Source of the DNA: Buttiauxella agrestis ATCC 33320
Lineage (GTDB): Bacteria; Pseudomonadota; Gammaproteobacteria; Enterobacterales; Enterobacteriaceae
Reading direction: 5' to 3'
Length of the DNA: 64,000 nucleotides
NCBI RefSeq assembly: GCF_000735355.1
Contig: NZ_JMPI01000011.1
Span: forward strand, 62,001 to 126,000
Numbering within the stretch: the stretch's first letter is position 1; the number at the start of each line of letters is the position of its first letter. The translations under genes and the position numbers were made by a program. Under the pieces are notes generated by a model. The model saw only the letters and a list, made by a program, of their open reading frames with translations, searched no databases and was not told where the DNA came from. This document shows, piece after piece, positions 20,800 to 30,348 of the stretch.

Positions 20800-20843
20800 T
20801 AATATCATGACGCCATATTGCATAGGGGGAGCAATCTATAAAA

Positions 20844-20917
20844 TTGTGCAATACACCCCACAAACATGTGCATAGGTTTAACTATTAGATGTTTTTAATG
20901 TTATCTATTGTGCATAT
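20844..20917. promoter_or_regulatory. Repeated TGTGCA motifs, candidate CdaR operators
   Basis: Three near-identical words, TTGTGCAATA (20844-20853), ATGTGCATAG (20866-20875) and TTGTGCATAT (20908-20917), occur in the divergent gar control region, with a looser ATTGCATAGG at 20817-20826. CdaR is the known activator of gar genes. The match to its site is inferred from position and repetition, not from a consensus I can verify. Confidence 0.4.
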
Positions 20918-21077
20918 GCCTAATGTCCATTTGTTCTGTGCTGGCTATACTGTGTTGCGAATGACAAACACCAGGTAAATTTCCAGAGCGGTATTATCCG
21001 AACAAATATTCGTGAGATAACGCTTTATATAAATAAAAAATCCTTGAATTAAGTACCCGCAACAGAGGATGTAGAAA

Positions 21078-22409
21078 ATGATTTTAGATACAGCTGTGGA
21101 AGCAAAAAAAGGGAAGCACACCCGCTACTTAATATTATTAATTATATTTATTGTGACGACGATTAACTATGCCGATCGCGCTACTCTTTCTATTGCGGGT
21201 ACTGAAGTTGCTAAAGAATTACAGCTCAGTGCAATCTCAATGGGCTATATTTTCTCAGCTTTCGGCTGGGCTTACCTGCTGATGCAAATCCCTGGCGGAT
21301 GGTTACTTGACCGCTACGGTTCGAAGAAAGTGTATACCTACAGTCTGTTCTTCTGGTCGCTGTTTACGTTCATGCAAGGTTTTGTGGATATGGTGCCGCT
21401 GGCGTATGCGGGTATTTCCATGTTCATCATGCGCTTTATGCTCGGTTTCTCCGAGGCGCCATCATTCCCGGCTAACGCCCGTATTGTGGCGGCCTGGTTC
21501 CCAACCAAAGAACGCGGTACTGCTTCTGCGATTTTTAACTCCGCACAGTATTTCTCCCTGGCACTGTTCTCTCCATTACTCGGCTGGCTGACCTTCGCAT
21601 GGGGTTGGGAGCATGTCTTTACAGTGATGGGCGGAATCGGTTTTGTGCTGACTTTCCTGTGGGTGAAGTTTATTCACAACCCAACTGACCACCCTCGTAT
21701 GTCTAAAGAAGAACTGGACTACATCACGAAAGGTGGCGCCGTGGTTGATATGGACCACAAAAAACCAGGTGCAGTGGTTGAAGGGCCAAAACTTCATTAC
21801 ATCAAGCAGTTGCTGACTAACCGCATGATGCTGGGCGTGTTCTTCGGTCAGTACTTTATCAATACCATCACCTGGTTCTTCCTGACATGGTTCCCGATTT
21901 ACCTGGTGCAAGATAAAGGTATGTCGATTCTGAAAGTAGGCATGGTTGCTTCCATCCCGGCGCTGTGTGGTTTCGCCGGTGGCGTGTTGGGCGGCGTGTT
22001 CTCTGATTCGTTAATCAAACGCGGTTACTCACTGACCGTAGCTCGTAAGATACCGATTGTGCTCGGGATGCTACTCGCTTCCACCATCATTTTGTGTAAC
22101 TACACCGATAGCACGGCACTGGTTGTCACGCTGATGGCATTCGCTTTCTTCGGTAAAGGTTTCGGTGCGCTGGGTTGGCCGGTTATCGCGGATACGGCAC
22201 CAAAAGAGATGGTTGGCCTGTGCGGTGCAGTATTCAACGTGTTTGGTAACGTAGCGTCTATCGTGACTCCACTGGTGATTGGTTACCTGGTTTCTGAACT
22301 TCACTCCTTCAATGCGGCGCTGATCTTTGTTGGCTGTTCGGCGCTGATGGCAATGGTTTGTTATCTGTTCGTAGTGGGTGACATTAAACGTATGGAATTG
22401 CAGAAGTAA
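21078..22409 (+). CDS. garP: Galactarate/glucarate/glycerate MFS transporter GarP
   Basis: The protein has 443 residues and about 12 hydrophobic segments. It belongs to the anion:cation symporter (ACS) branch of MFS, with ITTINYADRATLSIAG at the first helix and GGWLLDRYGSKKV after the second. It imports galactarate and related hexarates with protons. It is the first gene of garPLRK; garL follows after 37 bases. An AGAGGA-type site precedes the ATG. Confidence 0.95.
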   Translation: MILDTAVEAKKGKHTRYLILLIIFIVTTINYADRATLSIAGTEVAKELQLSAISMGYIFSAFGWAYLLMQIPGGWLLDRYGSKKVYTYSLFFWSLFTFMQGFVDMVPLAYAGISMFIMRFMLGFSEAPSFPANARIVAAWFPTKERGTASAIFNSAQYFSLALFSPLLGWLTFAWGWEHVFTVMGGIGFVLTFLWVKFIHNPTDHPRMSKEELDYITKGGAVVDMDHKKPGAVVEGPKLHYIKQLLTNRMMLGVFFGQYFINTITWFFLTWFPIYLVQDKGMSILKVGMVASIPALCGFAGGVLGGVFSDSLIKRGYSLTVARKIPIVLGMLLASTIILCNYTDSTALVVTLMAFAFFGKGFGALGWPVIADTAPKEMVGLCGAVFNVFGNVASIVTPLVIGYLVSELHSFNAALIFVGCSALMAMVCYLFVVGDIKRMELQK

Positions 22410-22446
22410 TTCACTCAACGGATAACTGGATAAATAAGGGCAACAG

Positions 22447-23217
22447 ATGAATACCAACGTTTTCCCCAATAAATTCAAAGCAGCGCTGGCAGCACACCAG
22501 ACGCAAATTGGTTGCTGGTCAGCGCTGGCAAACCCTATCAGCACCGAAGTGCTGGGCCTGGCCGGGTTTGACTGGATTGTGCTGGATGGCGAACATGCGC
22601 CAAACGATATCACCACTTTTATTCCACAACTGATGGCGTTAAAAGGCAGCGAAAGTGCGGCAGTGGTTCGTGCGCCAACCAACGACCCGGTGGTCATCAA
22701 GCGTTTGCTGGATATCGGTTTCTACAACTTCCTGATTCCGTTTGTTGAAACTCAGGAAGAGGCGGCGCTGGCAGTGTCTTCAACCCGCTATCCGCCAGAA
22801 GGCATTCGCGGCGTGTCCGTTTCTCACCGCGCCAATATGTTTGGCACCGTGCCGGATTATTTTGCGCAGTCGAATAAGAACATCACGATTCTGGTGCAAA
22901 TCGAGAGCCAGCAGGGCGTGGACAACGTTGATGCGATTGCCGCAACAGATGGCGTGGACGGGATTTTTGTTGGCCCAAGCGACCTGGCGGCGGCATTAGG
23001 ACATTTAGGAAATGCCTCGCATCCGGAAGTGCAGCAATGCATCAAACACATCTTTGCCCGTGCTAAAGCTCACGGTAAACCGGCTGGCATTCTGGCTCCG
23101 GTTGAAGCCGACGCGCGTCGTTATATGGAATGGGGCGCCACCTTTGTGGCTGTGGGCAGTGATTTAGGCTGCTTCCGTTCAGCAACCCAGAAATTGGCTG
23201 ATTCCTTTAAAAAATAA
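22447..23217 (+). CDS. garL: 5-keto-4-deoxy-D-glucarate aldolase GarL
   Basis: The protein has 256 residues and belongs to the HpcH/HpaI class II aldolases. Metal- and substrate-binding segments are [24 protein letters not shown] and [14 protein letters not shown]. It splits 5-keto-4-deoxyglucarate (or the 2-keto form) to pyruvate and tartronate semialdehyde, which GarR then reduces. Confidence 0.96.
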   Translation: MNTNVFPNKFKAALAAHQTQIGCWSALANPISTEVLGLAGFDWIVLDGEHAPNDITTFIPQLMALKGSESAAVVRAPTNDPVVIKRLLDIGFYNFLIPFVETQEEAALAVSSTRYPPEGIRGVSVSHRANMFGTVPDYFAQSNKNITILVQIESQQGVDNVDAIAATDGVDGIFVGPSDLAAALGHLGNASHPEVQQCIKHIFARAKAHGKPAGILAPVEADARRYMEWGATFVAVGSDLGCFRSATQKLADSFKK

Positions 23218-23244
23218 CCACCACCTGAAAAGAGAGACTGAATT

Positions 23245-24135
23245 ATGACACTGAAAGTTGGGTTTATTGGCCTTGGCATCATGGGCAAACCAATGAGTAA
23301 AAACCTCATCAAAGCCGGTTATTCACTGGTGGTTGCCGACCGTAATCCAGAGGTGATTGCTGAAATTATCGCAGCCGGTGCAGAAACTGCTGCTACCCCG
23401 AAAGAGATTGCCGAGCAGTGTGATGTGATTATCACCATGCTGCCAAACTCCCCGCACGTGAAAGAAGTGGCGCTGGGCGAAAACGGCATTATCGAAGGGG
23501 CAAAACCGGGCACCGTGGTTATCGACATGAGTTCGATCGCACCGCTGGCGAGCCGCGAAATTAGCGAAGCGCTGAAAGCCAAAGGCATCGACATGCTGGA
23601 TGCGCCAGTGAGCGGCGGCGAGCCAAAAGCGATTGAAGGCACCCTATCTGTAATGGTTGGCGGCGACAAAGCGATTTTCGACAAGTATTACGACCTGCTG
23701 AAATCTATGGCTGGTTCCGTGGTGCACACCGGTGATATCGGCGCAGGCAACGTCACCAAACTGGCAAACCAGGTGATTGTGGCGCTGAACATTGCGGCGA
23801 TGTCTGAAGCACTGGTGCTGGCGACCAAAGCAGGTGTAAACCCAGAATTAGTCTTCCAGGCGATTCGTGGCGGCCTTGCGGGCAGCACCGTTCTGGAAGC
23901 GAAAGCGCCAATGGTTCTGGATCGTAACTTCAAGCCAGGTTTCCGCATCGATCTGCACATTAAAGATTTGGCAAACGCACTGGATACTTCCCACGGCGTG
24001 GGCGCGCAACTGCCACTGACGGCGGCGGTCATGGAAATGATGCAGGCGCTGCGTGCAGACGGCCACGGTAACGATGACCACAGCGCAATCGCGTGCTACT
24101 ACGAAAAACTGGCGAAAGTAGAAGTCAGCAAATAA
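23245..24135 (+). CDS. garR: Tartronate semialdehyde reductase GarR
   Basis: The protein has 296 residues and belongs to the 3-hydroxyisobutyrate dehydrogenase family. It has an N-terminal Rossmann fold (FIGLGIMGKPMSKNL) and a substrate loop DAPVSGGEPKAIEGTL. It reduces tartronate semialdehyde to D-glycerate with NAD(P)H. It follows garL after 27 bases, with AGAGAG before the ATG. Confidence 0.96.
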   Translation: MTLKVGFIGLGIMGKPMSKNLIKAGYSLVVADRNPEVIAEIIAAGAETAATPKEIAEQCDVIITMLPNSPHVKEVALGENGIIEGAKPGTVVIDMSSIAPLASREISEALKAKGIDMLDAPVSGGEPKAIEGTLSVMVGGDKAIFDKYYDLLKSMAGSVVHTGDIGAGNVTKLANQVIVALNIAAMSEALVLATKAGVNPELVFQAIRGGLAGSTVLEAKAPMVLDRNFKPGFRIDLHIKDLANALDTSHGVGAQLPLTAAVMEMMQALRADGHGNDDHSAIACYYEKLAKVEVSK

Positions 24136-24141
24136 AGAGAT

Positions 24142-24164
24142 GGGCACCTCTGGTGCCCGATTTT
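24142..24164 (+). terminator. Hairpin between garR and garK, possible attenuator
   Basis: GGGCACC-TCT-GGTGCCC forms a perfect 7-bp stem followed by GATTTTC. The tract is weak, so it may slow or partly stop polymerase before garK, or protect upstream mRNA, rather than fully terminate. Confidence 0.5.
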
Positions 24165-24192
24165 CTCGGCACTTTTTTGGCATGGACACACT

Positions 24193-25338
24193 ATGAAAAT
24201 CGTAATCGCACCCGACTCTTATAAAGAAAGCCTCTGCGCGGTTGATGTGGCTAAAGCCATTGAAAAAGGTTTCCGCGAAATATTTCCTGATGCGGAATAT
24301 ATATCGGTCCCGGTTGCAGATGGCGGGGAAGGTACGGTCGATGCCATGATCAGTGCCACGCAGGGCAGGAAAATTACCACAACGGTGACTGGCCCGTTGG
24401 GCGAGCCGGTGAGCGCCTATTGGGGAATGTCTGGTGACGGTAAAACCGCGTTTATCGAAATGGCAGAAGCCAGTGGTTTAGCGCTGGTGCCGATTGAGGA
24501 ACGCAACCCTCTGATTACCACGTCGCATGGAACCGGAGAGCTGATTTTGCGCGCTCTGGATAACGGTGCGCGCAACATTATTATTGGCATCGGCGGCAGT
24601 GCGACCAATGATGGTGGCGCGGGCATGGTGCAGGCGCTGGGGGCCAAACTGTGCGACGCGACAGGCAAAGAGATTAGCCACGGCGGCGGCAGTTTAATGA
24701 GTTTAAACAGCATTGATGTGTCAGGACTCGACGGTCGGCTGGCGGATTGTGTGATCAACGTGGCCTGTGATGTCACCAATCCACTCATTGGCGACAATGG
24801 TGCTTCGCGCGTTTTCGGGCCGCAAAAAGGGGCCAGTGAAGCGATGATAGTTGAGCTAGACGCCAACCTTGCTCACTTTGCTGATGTGATTAAAAAAGAC
24901 TTACATGTTGATGTGAAAAATGCAGAAGGTGCCGGAGCAGCAGGCGGTATGGGCGCTGCATTAATGGCATTCCTCGGCGCAGATTTACGCAGCGGCGTAG
25001 AGATCGTGACCGAAGCACTACATCTTGAAGAGCATATTCACGACTGTTCGCTGGTGGTGACGGGTGAAGGGCGCATGGACAGCCAGAGCATTCGTGGCAA
25101 AGTCCCGGTGGGCGTGGCTGCGGTCGCCAAAAAGTACCACAAACCGGTGATTGGGATCGCCGGTTCGCTGACCAGTGATGTCGCTATTGTTCATCAGTAC
25201 GGCATTGATGCTGTGTTTAGCGTGCTCAATAGTATCGGCACATTGGAAGACGCGCTGAAAAATGCATTCGATAATATTTATCGTGCCTCGCGTGATATTG
25301 CAGCAACCGTTGAGATTGGGATGAACATCACTCGTTAA
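24193..25338 (+). CDS. garK: Glycerate 2-kinase GarK
   Basis: The protein has 381 residues and belongs to glycerate kinase family 1 (IAPDSYKESLCAVDVAKAIEKG at the N-terminus; PVADGGEGTVDAM; IGGSATNDGGAGM; VTGEGRMDSQS). It phosphorylates D-glycerate to 2-phosphoglycerate, linking galactarate breakdown to glycolysis. It is the last gene of garPLRK. The rnpB promoter begins seven bases after its stop, as in E. coli. Confidence 0.95.
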   Translation: MKIVIAPDSYKESLCAVDVAKAIEKGFREIFPDAEYISVPVADGGEGTVDAMISATQGRKITTTVTGPLGEPVSAYWGMSGDGKTAFIEMAEASGLALVPIEERNPLITTSHGTGELILRALDNGARNIIIGIGGSATNDGGAGMVQALGAKLCDATGKEISHGGGSLMSLNSIDVSGLDGRLADCVINVACDVTNPLIGDNGASRVFGPQKGASEAMIVELDANLAHFADVIKKDLHVDVKNAEGAGAAGGMGAALMAFLGADLRSGVEIVTEALHLEEHIHDCSLVVTGEGRMDSQSIRGKVPVGVAAVAKKYHKPVIGIAGSLTSDVAIVHQYGIDAVFSVLNSIGTLEDALKNAFDNIYRASRDIAATVEIGMNITR

Positions 25339-25344
25339 GCATGC

Positions 25345-25373
25345 GTGACATGGGGGGGCAAACCCTCTATAAT
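25345..25373 (+). promoter_or_regulatory. rnpB promoter
   Basis: GTGACA (25345-25350), a 17-base spacer and TATAAT (25368-25373) precede the first base of the RNA (25381) by seven bases. The discriminator CCGCGCC is G/C-rich, as in stringently controlled stable-RNA promoters. Confidence 0.85.
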
Positions 25374-25380
25374 CCGCGCC

Positions 25381-25759
<379 letters not shown>

Positions 25760-25770
25760 ATTCAACAATA

Positions 25771-25797
25771 ACCCCGCTTCGGCGGGGTTTTTGTTTT
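25771..25797 (+). terminator. rnpB terminator
   Basis: ACCCCGC-TTCG-GCGGGGT is followed by TTTTGTTTTT. It is a strong intrinsic terminator 11 bases after the mature RNA. Confidence 0.92.
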
Positions 25798-25801
25798 TGG
25801 G

Positions 25802-25830
25802 TTGGGATGAGCGCAAACAATTGCCATAAT
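25802..25830 (+). promoter_or_regulatory. Candidate promoter for the ATPase gene
   Basis: TTGGGA (25802-25807), 17 bases, CATAAT (25825-25830). It lies just after the rnpB terminator and 33 bases before the ATG at 25864. Only the hexamer match supports it. Confidence 0.35.
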
Positions 25831-25863
25831 ACGACTCTCGCCATCACCGGATCCCACACCGCC

Positions 25864-26961
25864 ATGATCAAGTCCCTGTACATCGACAATTACCGCTCAG
25901 TGCGCAAACTCTCCATCGATCTCGGTCGCCTGAACGTCGTTTTCGGCCCGAATGGCTGCGGAAAATCCAACATTTATAAGGCGATTCACCTGATTCACGG
26001 TGCTGCAACCGGGCAGCTTTCACACTGGTTGTCAGATGAGGGTGGGATCCAGAAGGTTATGTGGGCAGGCTCCCGCGCCAAAGGCTATGCCAGCGCGCCT
26101 CGGCGGATGACGCTTGCGGTGGATACCGACGATTTCGAGTACGAATTGCAGGTCGGATTCCCAGATAAACTGCCGTATCCGACCATGTTCGATCTCGATC
26201 CTATCGTGAAAGAGGAGCAAATCTGGCTGAGTGGTTTTCGTCGCCGCCCTTCGTCATCCATTATGCATCGCCGCAACCAGGCGGTTTTTCTCAACGATGT
26301 CAACGGCGAGAAAGTGACGCATGCAGCGACGCTTTACGAAAATGAATCGTTATTTGGTCAATTGGGCGAACCGCATCTTTATCCGGAAGTCTCCAGCGCT
26401 AGAGAAACGTTACGCAACTGGCGCTTTTATCACGAATTCGACATTACTAAAGGTGCGGGTCTGCGTTTGCCGCAGGTGGGTTATCGCTCGCCCGTTTTGT
26501 CTGGAGACGGTTTGAATCTGGCCGCGGCCTTCCAGACCATCGTTGAGATTGGCGATAGCGAATTGCTGTTCGAGGTGTTGGCTGAGGCGTTTCCGGAATG
26601 CCTGTTTTTCTGTGATAACAGCAATGGGCGTTTCCAGATGATGATGCACCGGCAGGGTATTAATCGCCCGCTGGAGTCAGCTGAGTTTTCTGACGGCACG
26701 CTGCGATTTCTCTGCCTGACTGTGGCATTACTCAGTCCGCGTCCGCCACGTTTTATTGCCTTGAATGAGCCGGAAAACAGCCTGCATCCGCAGATGCTGC
26801 CTGCGCTGGCTCGCCTGATTGCCGAAGCGAGTCGTTACACGCAAATCTGGCTCACCAGCCATTCGCCTGAACTGGCGACACTTATCGAAAAACACACACC
26901 ATTTACGCTCTACCAACTGGGGATTGAGAACGGGGAAACTTGCGTTAACCGTCTCTCGTGA
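25864..26961 (+). CDS. Predicted AAA ATPase (COG4637-like, RecF/SMC-related)
   Basis: The protein has 365 residues. The N-terminus (MIKSLYIDNYRSVRKLSIDL) leads to Walker A FGPNGCGKSN. The ABC-like signature FSDGTLRFL, Walker B RFIALNEPENSLHPQ and the switch His in LTSHSPELA lie in the last third. This is the OLD/RecF-like ATPase head without an attached nuclease. A longer frame starts at 25807, but homology begins at the ATG at 25864. It stands alone between rnpB and cyuPA, the slot of yhaC/yhaB-tdc in E. coli. Its function is unknown; DNA repair or defence is only a guess. Confidence 0.8.
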   Translation: MIKSLYIDNYRSVRKLSIDLGRLNVVFGPNGCGKSNIYKAIHLIHGAATGQLSHWLSDEGGIQKVMWAGSRAKGYASAPRRMTLAVDTDDFEYELQVGFPDKLPYPTMFDLDPIVKEEQIWLSGFRRRPSSSIMHRRNQAVFLNDVNGEKVTHAATLYENESLFGQLGEPHLYPEVSSARETLRNWRFYHEFDITKGAGLRLPQVGYRSPVLSGDGLNLAAAFQTIVEIGDSELLFEVLAEAFPECLFFCDNSNGRFQMMMHRQGINRPLESAEFSDGTLRFLCLTVALLSPRPPRFIALNEPENSLHPQMLPALARLIAEASRYTQIWLTSHSPELATLIEKHTPFTLYQLGIENGETCVNRLS

Positions 26962-27469
26962 TCGTTAACTGTATGGAAATGTCTTAATAGCAGTGAAAAA
27001 ATCTCAACCTTAACCTTATTGAAACAATAATCAGAGGTTCGTGCTAAAGCTCTGCCAGAGTGTGAAGTGCATCAAAATACATTTGGTCTAATGTCACAGG
27101 CTATTAACCTCGCTTGTTGCGTCAGCTCACATTGCCTTGTTGAGAATCAATTCCGCTTTAGGGAAACAATTGAAAGAAAATCTTTTAAAAACAACAAATT
27201 AAGATATTACTCAAACAGCTTTGATAATTATTTCCTACTCAAAATGCAAAACGTGAATCAAAACTGAAGATATTTCTCTGAATGGAGAATTATTTACTCT
27301 TTTATCCCGAATGTGCAGAGTGAGTAGCAAATTTTTTCTCCTCCGCTCGCGCTATTCTTTTTACATTCGAATAAGACCAGAAAACACATCTCAGGTTTTT
27401 AATGGTCTGGAAAATCACTCTGTAATTAACACTCACAATTAAAACCTACACATTAAAGCGAGCATTTTT
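26962..27469. other. 508-base intergenic region before cyuP
   Basis: The region is AT-rich and holds no convincing gene. A 66-codon frame at 27067-27267 has no ribosome site and unlikely composition. The cyuPA promoter must be here; an imperfect repeat pair of CTCTGAATGGAGA type near 27277-27289 could bind a regulator. In E. coli the tdc operon lies in this interval; no trace of it is visible. Confidence 0.5.
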
Positions 27470-28792
27470 ATGGAAACAGGAAGCATTACTGCCGTTAATA
27501 TTCCGGCATCGAATCGCGCAGGAATGACGGAAAGTGAATGGCAAGCCGCCACCAAATTTGACAGCACTGATGTCGGCTGGATTATTATGAGTATTGGCAT
27601 GGCAATTGGGGCGGGAATAGTATTTTTACCCGTTCAGGTTGGGTTGATGGGATTATGGGTTTTCCTTCTTTCCTCGATAGTCGGCTACCCAGCCATGTAT
27701 CTGTTTCAGCGTTTATTTATTAATACGCTGGCGGAATCCCCGGAGTGTAAAGATTACCCGAGTGTGATAAGCGGTTATTTGGGTAAAAACTGGGGGGTAT
27801 TATTGGGTTTACTCTACTTCATTATGCTGGTTATCTGGATGTTTGTTTACTCCACGGCCATCACTAATGACAGCGCCTCTTATTTACATACCTTTGGCGT
27901 CACGGAAGGGCTGCTATCGGATAATCCCTTCTACGGCCTGGTGCTGATTTGTATTCTGGTCGCCATCTCATCGCGCGGTGAAAAGCTCTTATTTAAAGTT
28001 TCAAGATACATGGTGCTAACCAAGCTTTTAGTCGTCGCCGCACTGGGTGTTTCAATGGTCGGGATGTGGCACTTGTATAACGCAGGCACGCTGCCGCCCA
28101 TGGGCTTGCTGCTGAAGAATGCGATTATTACGCTGCCCTTTACGCTGACGTCTATTCTGTTTATCCAGACGCTTAGCCCGATGGTTATCTCGTACCGTTC
28201 TAAAGAAAAATCACGCGAAGTGGCTCGTTTTAAAGCGCTGCGTGCGATGAATATCGCTTTCGGTATTCTGTTTGTGACCGTGTTCTTTTATGCCGTCTCT
28301 TTCACTCTGGCGATGGGGCATGACGAAGCGGTAAAAGCGTATGAACAAAATATTTCAGCGTTGGCTATTGCCGCCCAGTTTATTAACGGAAATGCCGGTG
28401 CATGGGTCACAGTGGTCAGCGTGATATTAAATATCTTCGCTGTTATGACCGCCTTCTTTGGGGTTTATCTCGGGTTCCGTGAAGCCACCCAAGGTATCGT
28501 GATTAATATTCTGCGTCGTAAAATGCCTGCGGAAAAAATTAATGAGAAATGGGTACAGCGCGGAATTATGGTTTTCGCCATATTACTGGCGTGGAGTGCG
28601 ATTGTACTGAATGCCCCGGTATTAAGTTTTACCTCAATCTGTAGCCCAATATTTGGCATGGTTGGGTGCTTAATTCCAGCGTGGCTGGTCTATAAAGTCC
28701 CGGCATTGCATAAATATAAAGGTGTCTCACTGGTCATTATTGTTATCACTGGCCTCTTATTGTGTATTTCTCCATTCCTTGCATTCTCCTGA
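27470..28792 (+). CDS. cyuP: Cysteine (serine/threonine) permease CyuP, HAAAP family
   Basis: The protein has 440 residues and about 11 membrane helices, and belongs to the hydroxy/aromatic amino-acid permease family (GWIIMSIGMAIGAGIVFLPVQVG in helix 1). It is the homologue of E. coli YhaO/DlsT/CyuP, a transporter that feeds the cysteine desulfidase encoded next to it. The ATG follows AAGCGAG. cyuA begins 43 bases downstream, so the two form an operon. Confidence 0.92.
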   Translation: METGSITAVNIPASNRAGMTESEWQAATKFDSTDVGWIIMSIGMAIGAGIVFLPVQVGLMGLWVFLLSSIVGYPAMYLFQRLFINTLAESPECKDYPSVISGYLGKNWGVLLGLLYFIMLVIWMFVYSTAITNDSASYLHTFGVTEGLLSDNPFYGLVLICILVAISSRGEKLLFKVSRYMVLTKLLVVAALGVSMVGMWHLYNAGTLPPMGLLLKNAIITLPFTLTSILFIQTLSPMVISYRSKEKSREVARFKALRAMNIAFGILFVTVFFYAVSFTLAMGHDEAVKAYEQNISALAIAAQFINGNAGAWVTVVSVILNIFAVMTAFFGVYLGFREATQGIVINILRRKMPAEKINEKWVQRGIMVFAILLAWSAIVLNAPVLSFTSICSPIFGMVGCLIPAWLVYKVPALHKYKGVSLVIIVITGLLLCISPFLAFS

Positions 28793-28835
28793 GTGCAGGC
28801 GTGTGTTTTCTGGATATAAGCGTTAAGGCTAAAAA

Positions 28836-30143
28836 ATGGCAAATTCTTCAATTAACCCGGCATGGGCTGAACTCATCCTTGCTGTGAAACAAAATGTGAA
28901 GCCCGCAGTGGGCTGCACAGAACCTATTTCGCTGGCGCTGGCAAGCGCATTGGCCGCCTCGCATCTCGCGGGGCCAGTGATACGCATCGAGGCTCGCGTT
29001 TCACCGAATCTAATGAAAAATGGTATGGGTGTTACCGTTCCGGGAACCGGGATGGTCGGCCTGCCTATCGCTGCCGCGGTGGGTGCGCTCGGGGGCGACC
29101 CGCTTGCGGGACTGGAAGTGCTCAAAGGCGCGCCGGTTGAGGCGATTGCCGCCGCGAAGTTACTGTTGGCGCGTGGTGATGTGAAGGTCAGCATTCAACA
29201 ACCGTGCGATGAGATTTTATATACCTGTGTGACGGTATTTACCGCCAAAGAGTCGGCAACGGTGGTCATCGCGGGCGAACACACGCGAGTCATCAGAATC
29301 GAGAAAGACGGTGATGTGCTGTTTGATGCCGCTGAAGATTGCCAGGTAGAAGGGAAGGCGCAAACCTGCTCTATGGAAAAGGTAAGTCTTGAGCAGATTG
29401 TTGAGTTTGCGCAGTGTGTCCCCTTTGATGAGATTGGTTTTATTCTCGATGCGGCCTTGTTGAATAACGAGCTTTCCCGTGAAGGTTTGCGGGCGCAGTA
29501 CGGTTTGCATATCGGTTCGACGTTACAGCGCCAGCTGGATCGTGGCCTGATGGCAAAGGATCTGTTGAGCGATATTATGATTCGCACTGCCGCCGCTTCT
29601 GATGCGCGTATGGGAGGCGCGTGTCTTCCGGCAATGAGCAACTCAGGATCTGGCAATCAGGGTATCGCCGCAACAATGCCGGTGGTTGTCGTGGCTGAAC
29701 ATCTCGCCTGTGACAGTGAAAAACTGGCGCGGGCGCTGATACTGTCGCATCTGACGGCGATTTATATTCACCATCAGTTGCCGTCACTCTCTGCGTTATG
29801 CGCGGCAACTACCGCAGCAATGGGGGCGGCGGCAGGGATCACCTGGTTAATCGACGGCAGCTACAAGAGTATCTCAATGGCTATCAGCAATATGATTGGT
29901 GATGTTAGCGGGATGATTTGTGATGGTGCTTCAAACAGTTGCGCGATGAAAGTGTCTACCAGCGCCGCTTCGGCATGGAAAGCGGTGCTGATGGCGCTCG
30001 ATAATACGTCGGTCAGCGGAAATGAAGGGATCGTTGCTCACGATGTGGAGCAGTCGATCCGTAATCTTTGTGCCCTGGCAAGCCAGGCGATGCAGCACAC
30101 CGATCGTCAGATCATTGCGATAATGGCGAATAAGGTCGCGTAA
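28836..30143 (+). CDS. cyuA: L-cysteine desulfidase CyuA (YhaM), 4Fe-4S enzyme
   Basis: The protein has 435 residues and belongs to the UPF0597/cysteine desulfidase family. Cluster-ligand Cys candidates sit in [21 protein letters not shown] and [17 protein letters not shown]. It converts L-cysteine to pyruvate, ammonia and hydrogen sulfide, mainly under anaerobic conditions in E. coli. It lies downstream of cyuP. Its stop is one base from the stop of the convergent yhaL. Confidence 0.93.
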   Translation: MANSSINPAWAELILAVKQNVKPAVGCTEPISLALASALAASHLAGPVIRIEARVSPNLMKNGMGVTVPGTGMVGLPIAAAVGALGGDPLAGLEVLKGAPVEAIAAAKLLLARGDVKVSIQQPCDEILYTCVTVFTAKESATVVIAGEHTRVIRIEKDGDVLFDAAEDCQVEGKAQTCSMEKVSLEQIVEFAQCVPFDEIGFILDAALLNNELSREGLRAQYGLHIGSTLQRQLDRGLMAKDLLSDIMIRTAAASDARMGGACLPAMSNSGSGNQGIAATMPVVVVAEHLACDSEKLARALILSHLTAIYIHHQLPSLSALCAATTAAMGAAAGITWLIDGSYKSISMAISNMIGDVSGMICDGASNSCAMKVSTSAASAWKAVLMALDNTSVSGNEGIVAHDVEQSIRNLCALASQAMQHTDRQIIAIMANKVA

Positions 30144-30144
30144 T

Positions 30145-30315
30145 TCAGAGGCTGGCTTCTTCTTCCGCCAGCCGTACATCTGCTTCGACAACAATCGCTT
30201 CCAGTTCGTTGAGCATCTCGTCGTAACTCAGCTCGACATCAGCGGTTGTTGTCGCAACCACAACCGCTGACACTGCTTTTTTGGTCGTTTTCTTCGTCGA
30301 TGATTTCTTGCTCAC
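30145..30315 (-). CDS. yhaL: Small protein YhaL, GTG start
   Basis: The protein has 56 residues with a Lys/Thr-rich N-terminus (SKKSSTKKTTKK) and the conserved C-terminus YDEMLNELEAIV, matching E. coli YhaL (54 residues). The GTG at 30315 has AGGAG seven bases upstream; a longer frame from an ATG at 30336 includes that ribosome site and is unlikely. The function is unknown. It is cotranscribed with yhaK. Confidence 0.8.
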   Translation of the reverse strand: MSKKSSTKKTTKKAVSAVVVATTTADVELSYDEMLNELEAIVVEADVRLAEEEASL

Positions 30316-30348
30316 GGATAACTCCTGTTGGTCCATTCCTGATACTGG

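Noticed and set aside
27067-27267. 66-codon frame between the ATPase gene and cyuP
   Set aside because: It has no ribosome site, contains many rare codons, and reads as random AT-rich translation. No homologue is recalled.
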